DNA of 8,095 nt. It comes from Pseudomonadota bacterium (GTDB lineage Bacteria > Pseudomonadota > Alphaproteobacteria > Sphingomonadales > Sphingomonadaceae). Both the position numbers and the translations under genes were made by a program. Numbering within the stretch: position 1 is the stretch's first letter; each line of letters starts with the position of its first letter. The notes beneath the pieces are model-generated. The model had not been told where the DNA came from and made no database searches. It saw only the letters and a list, made by a program, of their open reading frames with translations. The stretch is from NCBI GenBank assembly GCA_023417515.1, contig JAEZFL010000081.1, positions 1 to 8,095 of the forward strand, given 5' to 3'. Below are positions 1 through 5,724 of this stretch, piece after piece.

Positions 1-45
1 GGGGCCGCGCGGCGGCCCCCCCCCCCCCCCCCCCCCCCCGCACCC
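1..45. repeat. GC hairpin plus 24-nt poly-C tract
   Basis: Bases 1-8 (GGGGCCGC) pair perfectly with 12-19 (GCGGCCCC) around a 3-nt loop. An uninterrupted run of 24 C follows at 16-39. The run ends six bases before the stop codon of the minus-strand gene at 46-915, so on the transcribed strand it is a poly-G run followed by a hairpin. It has no U tract and so is not a classical intrinsic terminator. A homopolymer this long at the extreme window edge may be an assembly or sequencing artefact. Confidence 0.6.
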
Positions 46-915
46 TTATTGGCCGCTTCCCTGGGCGGTCGCCCCGGCGCGCACGTCGATGACCTCGTCG
101 CGATTGTAGGCGAGAACGCCCTCGACCGGGGCGAGACGGGTGATCATCACTCCGAAATAATTGGGCATCCGGTCCGCCGCGCGCAGTTGCGCCGGCACCA
201 CTCGCAGGTTGGCGAATTGCTGCGGAGTCCGCATCGAAGACGTCCACGGAGCCACCGTGATGTAATGGCCGAGGCGGAAGTTCTGCGCGGTCGGCGACCC
301 CCTCTCGCTCTCCGGAACCATGAGCACCTCGCCCATGTCGGTGATCTCGCCGGCACGCGCCTCGAAGCGCACCGAGCCCATGCAGAAGCAGGTGCCCATC
401 AGCCCGTTCTGGGTCTCGCTGATCGCGCCGTACAGGGCGTAGGTGCCCGGCTCGACCGCGATCAGCCAGCCGCTCCAATCCTCGTTGTGGATGAGGCGGG
501 GCCGGAACGTGTTGCCGACGAAATTGTCGGCTTCGGGCGGGGCGAACGGAAAGGTCGCGGGAGTCGGGACATCCGGCCGCGGCTGCCGGCACAGCGGCGC
601 GATGCTGCCGCTGCCGCACGCTTCGCGGTTGCGCTGCCATTCGCGCAGCCGCCGCTCGGCGCGGGTGCGGGCGCGGGTATAGGCCGCCTCGCGCGCCGCC
701 TCATGCGCCGCGCGCTCGCTCTCGGTCACCTCGCGCAGGAAACGGTAGCTTTCGCGGTATGGCGTTCGGAAGAAGATGTAGGCGCGGTTGGGCTGCAGGA
801 CGATGGCGTCCTCCTCGCCGAACTGGCTGCGCTCGCGGCGCTGGGCCTGGGCGTCGACGGCGCTGGCGAGGCCGACGGCGAGCATCAGCGCCGATGCAAG
901 GATCCTGATCTTCAT
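46..915 (-). CDS. Exported protein of unknown function (289 aa)
   Basis: I do not recognise a named family. Residues 1-24 look like a Sec signal peptide (Lys/Arg start, hydrophobic core, cleavage near AQA|Q), so the product is probably periplasmic or outer-membrane associated. Residues about 60-98 are rich in Arg, Glu and Ala and probably form a charged helix. The second half (about 135-270) looks like a beta-rich domain, with EPGTYALYG near 155-163, a CFC pair at 176-178 and FEARAGEITDMG at 184-195. That pattern loosely resembles small beta-sandwich lipoprotein domains in which a 'FEA.AGE' strand follows a 'PG.Y' strand; this is only a resemblance. The ATG at 915 is preceded by GGGGGAG eight bases upstream. 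It overlaps the stop of the upstream gene (ATGA, 912-915), which implies co-transcription and perhaps translational coupling. The gene ends with TAA six bases from the poly-C tract. Confidence 0.8.
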   Translation of the reverse strand: MKIRILASALMLAVGLASAVDAQAQRRERSQFGEEDAIVLQPNRAYIFFRTPYRESYRFLREVTESERAAHEAAREAAYTRARTRAERRLREWQRNREACGSGSIAPLCRQPRPDVPTPATFPFAPPEADNFVGNTFRPRLIHNEDWSGWLIAVEPGTYALYGAISETQNGLMGTCFCMGSVRFEARAGEITDMGEVLMVPESERGSPTAQNFRLGHYITVAPWTSSMRTPQQFANLRVVPAQLRAADRMPNYFGVMITRLAPVEGVLAYNRDEVIDVRAGATAQGSGQ

Positions 916-1508
916 TGCGGCATCTCCCCCACGGTCGGACGCGGCCCGGTGGCCGCGCGCGCCTGCATGCGCAGCAACTCCTGACGGCGCGGCTCCGGCA
1001 GGCCGCTATTGCCTTCGTCGAAGTTGAACTCTTCCCACACGTCCTTGGCGAGGCCGAACGCCGTATAGCCCTTGAAGCCCATGCAGGTGCGCATGATCGA
1101 GCGGCGCTGCATTCGGCGCTCGGCCGAGCCGAAGATCGCGTCCGCCATGGCATTGCCGATCGCGCCGCCGATGGCGCCGCCGATCGCGCCCGCCATGGTC
1201 ATCGGAATAGGCGTATAGGCGGTGCCGCCCGCCCGATAGGCGAGCCCGCGCGCATAGCCGTCACATTCCTGGATGTCGGAATAGGCCGTCGCGAAATCGG
1301 TGTCGGCGCGGTGGAAGAAGAAATATTTGAAGTAATTGCGCTCGGCCTCGGCGTCGGGCGTGAAGGCGAGGTTGGGCATCGGCACGCTGGCCGGATCGAT
1401 CGCCGCGGCGGCCGTCGGCGGCGGCGCAGTCTGGGCCTCGGCGGCGCCGGCGCCGAGCAAGGCGGCAGCCAGCGCGATGCCGCCGAGCGGCACCTGTCTT
1501 GATCGCAT
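912..1508 (-). CDS. Exported glycine-zipper-like protein of unknown function (198 aa)
   Basis: The N-terminus (residues 1-25) is a Sec-type signal peptide ending AEA|Q, followed by an Ala/Pro-rich linker to about residue 45. The central segment near 105-127 contains GAIG tandem units (GAIGGAIGGAIG), a glycine-zipper pattern that often packs helices or inserts in membranes. It is encoded by near-identical 12-nt DNA units around 1150-1195. Two cysteines (C82 in ECDGYARGL and C142 in RTCMGFKGY) flank this segment and could form a disulfide. The start at 1508 has an AGGGGGA ribosome-binding site about ten bases upstream. The stop overlaps the start of the next gene by four bases, so the two form a two-gene operon and probably act in the same envelope process. 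No enzymatic motif is visible. Confidence 0.8.
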   Translation of the reverse strand: MRSRQVPLGGIALAAALLGAGAAEAQTAPPPTAAAAIDPASVPMPNLAFTPDAEAERNYFKYFFFHRADTDFATAYSDIQECDGYARGLAYRAGGTAYTPIPMTMAGAIGGAIGGAIGNAMADAIFGSAERRMQRRSIMRTCMGFKGYTAFGLAKDVWEEFNFDEGNSGLPEPRRQELLRMQARAATGPRPTVGEMPQ

Positions 1509-1635
1509 AACGAATTGTTCCCCCTGAAGAATTGCTCCCCGGCGACGAAGCTAACCGGACTTATCCCGTTGCGAAAGCGGGAAAACGACGTCGCTCGGTC
1601 GTCACACCCTGATCTTTGCGTTATGCGCCCCGGAC

Positions 1636-2253
1636 ATGACCATACGCTCCCTGTTCGCCACCCGCTTCTACGAAGGCGACCTCGCCGCGCCGGACCTGCT
1701 CGCGGGACTGGAACAATCCTGCCGGACGCTCGCCGCGGACGACCAGGCGGGTCGGCGGTGGAGCCGGGAGCATGGCTATCGCGGCTACACCTCCTACGCG
1801 TCGCTCGACGACCTGCCGCTGCGCGACCCCAATTTCGCCGACCTCGCCAAGGCTATGAGCCGCCATGTCGCGACCTTCGCGGCGGAATGCGCGCTCGACC
1901 TCGGCGGCAAGCGGCTCAAGCTCGACAGTTTGTGGGTCAACGTCCTCAAGAGCGGCGGCGGGCATAGCGGCCATATCCATCCGCACAGCGTGGTGTCGGG
2001 CACCGTCTATGTGGCGGTGCCGCCGGGCTCCGGCGCTCTCAAGCTGGAGGACCCGCGGCTGCCGATGATGATGGCGGCGCCGACCCGGCGGGCCGACGCG
2101 CCGGAGGATTTGCGGACCTTCGTCTATGCCGAGCCGAAGCCCGGCACCGTGTTCCTGTGGGAGAGCTGGCTTCGCCACGAGGTCGTGCCCGGCAACGGCG
2201 CTAAGGGCTCCGGGGGCGAGCGGATCAGCATCAGCTTCAACTACCGGCTCTAG
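1636..2253 (+). CDS. Putative 2OG-Fe(II) oxygenase, TIGR02466-like (205 aa)
   Basis: The protein matches in length and pattern the small putative 2-oxoglutarate/Fe(II) oxygenases described by TIGR02466. The core runs SLWVNVL (98-104), GHIHPHSVVSGTVYVAVP (112-129) and LEDPR (137-141), then WLRHEVVPG (178-186) and ERISISFNYRL at the end. In the double-stranded beta-helix fold the metal ligands would come from the HIHPH cluster (H113, H115 or H117) and the distal H181. R196 is well placed to bind the 2-oxoglutarate carboxylate. Which residues are true ligands is inferred, and the substrate is unknown. No signal peptide is present, so it is cytosolic. The start at 1636 lacks a clear Shine-Dalgarno sequence; the nearby ATG at 1624 is out of frame. 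It diverges from the exported-protein operon across 127 bp and converges on the PAP2 gene, sharing the palindromic CTAG that holds both stop codons. Confidence 0.82.
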   Translation: MTIRSLFATRFYEGDLAAPDLLAGLEQSCRTLAADDQAGRRWSREHGYRGYTSYASLDDLPLRDPNFADLAKAMSRHVATFAAECALDLGGKRLKLDSLWVNVLKSGGGHSGHIHPHSVVSGTVYVAVPPGSGALKLEDPRLPMMMAAPTRRADAPEDLRTFVYAEPKPGTVFLWESWLRHEVVPGNGAKGSGGERISISFNYRL

Positions 2254-3323
2254 CGCGCTCGCCTCCGCTCGCTCGCCGGCAGCGGCTGCATGACGTTCTG
2301 GAGGGCCATTCGGGCGACGCGGCGGCCGATCTCCTCGCCGGCCTCGTTCGAGAAGCGGTAGTGGACCCCGCCGAGGGTGCGCGAAAGGTTCACTTCGCGG
2401 ACCCAGTCGTCCCAGCTCGGAAGCACCTGGACCGCGGCGCTCGGGATGGAGCGCGAGCTTACGCGGACGCCGTAGTCCGGGCGAGCGCCGACCTCGGCAG
2501 TCATGAACTCGGCGACGGCGCCGGCGGTGCTGCAATGGGCGCAGGGATATTCGGGGTGGTTGGGCGTGGCGATCAGGGGCTCCCAGGCGGGATCGGGCTG
2601 GGTAGCGGGATTGCCGTCCGCCTCGCCGTTGCGGATCGCGGTGACCGGGCGCCAGAAATTATAGTGAAGCTTGGCCTCGCCGGTCGCCATCGAGGTGTCG
2701 TCGAGGACCATTCCCATCAGAGCGAACATGCGCGCATTCTCGACCGGCGCGCGGCCCGAGGCGTCGGCCGCGTAGCGCAGCGACGGCATCATGTCCGGTG
2801 TGATCCGGTAGCGCGCCATCAGCGTCTGGTGAGGCGTCCGCTCGCGGCTGTCGCGACCGCCGAGGCGGCGCACCTCTTCATAGTCGCGCGCCCAGCGCTC
2901 GCTGGTCAACGCTGGCGGCGGGCCGGGCCGAACCGAGTCGGCGCGCGGCAGGATCCAGGGGCGGAAGGCGATCGTGTAGGGCTGGAAGATCGGGAGTTGG
3001 GTCGCGACCCATTCGCCGGGGGCGGTGCGCGGGCGGTAGGGAATCTGGGCGACGGCGGGGTCGATCCCGCCGGCTGAGATCGCCGCGCGCGCCGCGGCTT
3101 CGCCGATCAGCCGGCCCGCCTCGCGGCGCGCCGGGTCGGCCACCGTCGCCATGGCGATATTGTAATTCTCCTCAAGCGCCGCGCGCTGTGCGGGATAGAA
3201 ATGGAGGAGGACCTGGTAGGCGGCAGTGACCGCGGCGGCGTCCTGCGAGGCGTCGGAGTCGCCCTGCGGGAAGTCGAGATAGGATCGGTAGCGCCGGTCG
3301 ATCGCGTTGAGCGCCTCGAACAT
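2250..3323 (-). CDS. PAP2 / vanadium-haloperoxidase-like protein, main body of an amber-interrupted gene
   Basis: This 357-codon open stretch carries the acid phosphatase/vanadium haloperoxidase signature: K218 with RP 225-226 (KLHYNFWRP), PCAH at 260-263 (motif 2, canonically PSGH), and SR 314-315 with GVH to H321 (motif 3, SRxxxGxH). These residues bind phosphate or vanadate, and the motif-2 and motif-3 histidines would be the acid/base and nucleophile or metal ligand. The ATG at 3323 is probably not the authentic start. It has no Shine-Dalgarno, begins inside the conserved AMFEALNAIDRRY helix, and the same frame continues upstream through RAQTRVALA to an in-frame TAG at 3351-3353. Beyond the TAG lies a signal peptide with a good ribosome-binding site starting at 3521 (separate entry). 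Without the TAG the protein would be 423 aa and exported. Either this is a recent nonsense mutation, a sequencing error, or a readthrough gene. It lies 40 bp downstream of the GST gene on the same strand. Confidence 0.8.
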   Translation of the reverse strand: MFEALNAIDRRYRSYLDFPQGDSDASQDAAAVTAAYQVLLHFYPAQRAALEENYNIAMATVADPARREAGRLIGEAAARAAISAGGIDPAVAQIPYRPRTAPGEWVATQLPIFQPYTIAFRPWILPRADSVRPGPPPALTSERWARDYEEVRRLGGRDSRERTPHQTLMARYRITPDMMPSLRYAADASGRAPVENARMFALMGMVLDDTSMATGEAKLHYNFWRPVTAIRNGEADGNPATQPDPAWEPLIATPNHPEYPCAHCSTAGAVAEFMTAEVGARPDYGVRVSSRSIPSAAVQVLPSWDDWVREVNLSRTLGGVHYRFSNEAGEEIGRRVARMALQNVMQPLPASERRRAR

Positions 3324-3350
3324 GGCCAGCGCGACGCGGGTCTGGGCGCG

Positions 3351-3521
3351 CTACAATTCGGGGTTGCGCGGGGGCGGAGTCAGGGCGCTGTCAGCCGCGC
3401 CGGAGCCGGCTGCGGCGAGTCGCTGGGCGAAATCGATCCATTCGCACACGGTGTCCGCAGACGCCGGCTGCGCCACCGCAAGAGCCGCGACCGCGCAGGC
3501 CGCCTTCAGTAGCCGCTTCAT
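3351..3521 (-). pseudogene. Severed 5' leader (signal peptide) of the PAP2 gene, ending at amber codon
   Basis: Reading the minus strand from ATG at 3521 gives 56 codons before TAG at 3351-3353. The product starts MKRLLKAACAVAALAVAQ, a standard Sec signal peptide with probable cleavage after ASA (residues 20-22). It continues DTVCEWIDFAQRLAAAG and a proline-rich PPPRNPEL just before the stop. A strong ribosome-binding site (GGGGAGGGG, spacer about 6 from its GGAG) precedes this ATG, unlike the downstream ATG at 3323. The frame is identical to that of the PAP2 body and only one stop separates them, so a single base change would restore a 423-codon gene. For example, CAG to TAG corresponds to A instead of G at plus-strand base 3353. 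Confidence 0.75.
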
Positions 3522-3561
3522 GATCCCCTCCCCGACTCGTGAGCCGGCGGGGAAAATAACA

Positions 3562-4269
3562 TCAGTCGGGCTTGGCGGGGATATCGAGGCCGCGCCTCAC
3601 CGCGGGGCGGGCGAGACCGCGTTCGAGCCAGCGCGGAACGTTGACCAGCTCGTCATAGGCGACCAGCGCGCCGGCATCGTAGAAGCCGATCAGGTTGCGG
3701 ACCCAGCCGAGCGAGGCGATGTCGGCGACCGAGAAATCGTCGCCGACCAGCCATTCGCGATCGGCGAGGTGCTGCTCGAGCACGCGGATCAGGCGGTGGC
3801 TTTCCCTGGCGTAGCGGTCGCGCGGGCGCTTGTCCTCATAGTCGCGGCCGGCGAATTTGTGGAAGAAGCCCAATTGGCCGAACATCGGGCCGAGGCCGCC
3901 CATCTGCCACATCACCCACTGGATCGCCTCGTAGCGCTGCGCCGGATCGCGTGGCAGCAGCTTGCCGCTCTTCTCGGCGAGGTAGAGGAGGATCGCCCCC
4001 GATTCCCACAAAGCGAAGGGCTTTCCGCCGGGGCCGTCGGGATCGAGGATCGCGGGGATCTTGCCGTTGGGATTGAGCGACAGGAACTCATCGTTCCAGG
4101 TCTCATTCGCCATGATGTCCACATAATGCGGCTCATAGGGGATGCCGGTCTCCTCCAGCATGATCGACGCCTTGACGCCGTTGGGCGTCGGAGCGGCGTA
4201 GAGCTGCAGCCGGTCCGGGTGCTGCGCCGGCCAGCGGCGGGTGATCGGGAATGCGGAGAGATCGGCCAT
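3562..4269 (-). CDS. Nu-class (YfcG/YghU-like) glutathione S-transferase family protein
   Basis: The 235-aa product has a thioredoxin-fold N-terminal domain (about 20-105) and an all-helical C-terminal domain (about 115-225). Diagnostic segments are LYAAPTPNGVKASIMLEE (TPNG at 28-31), LNPNGKIPAILDPDG (cis-Pro in KIPA near 70-73), ESGAILLYLAEK (from 89) and QWVMWQMGGLGPMFGQ. These closely follow Escherichia coli YfcG, which uses Thr/Asn of TPNG rather than a Tyr, Ser or Cys and acts as a glutathione-dependent disulfide reductase. FSVADIA near 179-185 is the usual C-domain capping motif. The protein has no signal peptide and is cytosolic. I prefer ATG at 4269 because AAGGGG lies six bases before it; ATG at 4284 would add five residues but lacks a ribosome-binding site. 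The substrate is unknown. Confidence 0.9.
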   Translation of the reverse strand: MADLSAFPITRRWPAQHPDRLQLYAAPTPNGVKASIMLEETGIPYEPHYVDIMANETWNDEFLSLNPNGKIPAILDPDGPGGKPFALWESGAILLYLAEKSGKLLPRDPAQRYEAIQWVMWQMGGLGPMFGQLGFFHKFAGRDYEDKRPRDRYARESHRLIRVLEQHLADREWLVGDDFSVADIASLGWVRNLIGFYDAGALVAYDELVNVPRWLERGLARPAVRRGLDIPAKPD

Positions 4270-4382
4270 GGCGAGCCCCTTCATTTCGGTTGCGCAGTGA
4301 AACGCAACTAGGGACGCGCAGTGGCGATTTGAAGTTGCAAGACTGGCAATCCGGCGTTGCGGGCGCTAGTGGCGCTGCCGAA

Positions 4383-4525
4383 TTCCTCCCTGCGAGCGTA
4401 GCTCGTGGGGAGGGGGACCATGCGCAGCATGGTGGAGGGGTATGGGCGCCCGCTCGGCCAGCCCACCCCTCCACCATCCGCTACGCGGATGGTCCCCCGC
4501 CCCACGGCGCAGCCATGGGGAGGAA
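4383..4525. repeat. Palindromic hairpin-rich intergenic element, copy 1
   Basis: The element has a left arm (4383-4440), a spacer and a right arm (4466-4525) that is an imperfect inverted copy of the left. It contains four hairpins. H1 (4385-4412) has CCTCCC outside CGAGC-GTA-GCTCG. H2 (4417-4433) is ACCATGC-GCA-GCATGGT. H3 (4473-4493) is ACCATCCGC-TAC-GCGGATGGT. H4 (4500-4520) has CCCCA outside GGC-GCA-GCC. Every loop is 3 nt. The left arm is also found at 7986-8041. The right arm ends six bases before the TAGAGGAG ribosome-binding region of ychF, so the element would lie in the ychF 5' leader if transcription starts upstream of it. I see nothing else in the 4285-4543 gap. Confidence 0.85.
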
Positions 4526-4543
4526 CGACCTAGAGGAGCAACA

Positions 4544-5644
4544 ATGGGTTTCCGCTGCGGTATCGTCGGCCTTCCGAATGTCGGCAAGTCCACCCTGTTC
4601 AACGCGCTGACCGAGACGGCGGCGGCGCAGGCGGCGAATTATCCCTTCTGCACGATCGAGCCGAATGTCGGCCGGGTCGCGGTGCCCGATCCGCGCCTCG
4701 ACAAGATCAAGGAGGTCGCCAAGTCGGCCAACGAGATCGAGACGCAGCTGGAATTCGTCGACATCGCCGGGCTGGTGCGCGGGGCGAGCAAGGGCGAGGG
4801 GCTCGGCAACCAGTTCCTCGGCAACATCCGCGAGGTCGACGCGATCGTCCACGTGCTTCGCTGCTTCGAGGGCGGCGACGTCACCCATGTCGAGAACCGG
4901 GTCGACCCCGTCGCTGACGCCGAGACGGTCGAGACCGAGCTGATGCTCGCCGACCTCGAAAGCCTCGAGAAGCGAGTCCCCAACCTCGTCAAGAAGGCGC
5001 AGCAGGGCGACAAGGAAGCCAAGGTCCAGGCGAGCGTGCTCGGCCAGGCGCTCGAGCTTCTGCGCGAGTCCAAGCCGGCGCGGCTGACCGAGCCGAAGGA
5101 CGCCGAGGAGAAACTGGCGCTGGAGCGGGCGCAGCTGCTGACCTCCAAGCCGGTGCTCTATGTGTGCAACGTCGACGAGGGCGACGCGGCGACGGGCAAC
5201 GCCCACAGCGCGCGGGTGTTCGAGAAGGCGGCGGCGGAAGGCGCCAAGGCGGTGATCATCTCGGCGGCGATCGAGGCCGAGATCGCGACGATGCCGGCCG
5301 AGGACCGCGCCGAGTTCCTGAGCGACCTCGGGCTAAAGGAGACCGGCCTCAGCCAGATCATCCGCGCCGGCTACGACCTCCTCCACCTCATCACCTTCTT
5401 CACCGCCGGGCCGAAGGAGGCGCGCGCCTGGACCGTTGAGAAGGGTTCGAAGGCGCCCCAGGCGGCGGGCGTCATCCACACCGATTTCGAGCGCGGCTTC
5501 ATCCGCGCCGAGACGATCGCCTATGAGGACTTCATCACCTATGGCGGCGAGGCCGGCGCCAAGGAAGCCGGCAAGATGCGCGCCGAGGGCAAGGATTATG
5601 TCGTGCAGGACGGCGACGTGCTGCTGTTCCGGTTCAACGTTTGA
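4544..5644 (+). CDS. ychF: Redox-regulated ribosome-binding ATPase YchF (Obg-like ATPase family)
   Basis: The 366-aa length is normal for YchF. The N-terminal G domain has the P loop GLPNVGKST at 9-17, the YPFCTIEPNVG switch region at about 32-42 and DIAGLVRGA (DxxG). The G4 position is NVDE instead of the NKxD of GTPases, which is the change that makes this family prefer ATP. A coiled-coil insertion lies at about 125-200. The C-terminal TGS domain starts near LLHLITFFTAGPKEARAW and ends in the typical DGDVLLFRFNV. The family binds ribosomes and is linked to stress and redox control of translation. The ATG at 4544 has AGAGGAG five bases upstream. The frame is open for 34 codons before it, but those codons read through the palindromic repeat and do not resemble YchF. 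It is monocistronic here and convergent with the serine hydrolase gene. Confidence 0.97.
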   Translation: MGFRCGIVGLPNVGKSTLFNALTETAAAQAANYPFCTIEPNVGRVAVPDPRLDKIKEVAKSANEIETQLEFVDIAGLVRGASKGEGLGNQFLGNIREVDAIVHVLRCFEGGDVTHVENRVDPVADAETVETELMLADLESLEKRVPNLVKKAQQGDKEAKVQASVLGQALELLRESKPARLTEPKDAEEKLALERAQLLTSKPVLYVCNVDEGDAATGNAHSARVFEKAAAEGAKAVIISAAIEAEIATMPAEDRAEFLSDLGLKETGLSQIIRAGYDLLHLITFFTAGPKEARAWTVEKGSKAPQAAGVIHTDFERGFIRAETIAYEDFITYGGEAGAKEAGKMRAEGKDYVVQDGDVLLFRFNV

Positions 5645-5651
5645 GCCGCGC

Positions 5652-5722
5652 CGTCATTCCAGCGAAAGCTGGAATCTCACTGCCTTAAAGAAACTGAGAT
5701 TCCAGCTTTCGCTGGAATGACG
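5652..5722. terminator. Perfect 28-bp inverted repeat, probable bidirectional terminator
   Basis: The arms 5652-5679 and 5695-5722 are exact reverse complements separated by a 15-nt loop. Each arm is itself a hairpin, with ATTCCAGC and GCTGGAAT around a GAAA loop on the left (5656-5675) and a TTTC loop on the right (5699-5718). It fills almost the whole gap between the convergent stop codons of ychF (5644) and the serine hydrolase (5725). It is symmetric, so it can act on transcripts from either side. There is no T run after the stem, so it may stop polymerase only weakly or instead protect 3' ends. The same kind of sequence is a common dispersed repeat in several proteobacteria. Confidence 0.75.
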
Positions 5723-5724
5723 AG

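Noticed and set aside
1..40. Hairpin plus poly-C as an intrinsic terminator
   Set aside because: On the minus-strand transcript the order is poly-G then hairpin, with no U tract.
49..984. Long plus-strand open frame opposite the exported-protein genes
   Set aside because: It is a GC-driven shadow: composition is Arg/Gly/Ala/His-rich, no motif is seen, and it is antisense to two genes with signal peptides and ribosome-binding sites.
1509..1635. Divergent promoter and operator, including the ACGAC/GTCGT inverted repeat at 1586-1603
   Set aside because: A promoter must be near here, but I could not find a convincing -35/-10 pair on either strand, and a 5-bp inverted repeat is expected by chance.
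3307..4311. Long plus-strand open frame opposite the PAP2 leader and GST
   Set aside because: The minus strand carries a clear GST and signal peptide; this frame has no recognisable domain and low-complexity composition.
4442..4543. Possible 34-residue N-terminal extension of YchF
   Set aside because: These codons run through the palindromic repeat, do not resemble YchF, and a good ribosome-binding site precedes the ATG at 4544, which gives the normal family length.
4481..5206. Minus-strand open frame inside ychF
   Set aside because: It is antisense to an unmistakable YchF and shows no motif of its own.
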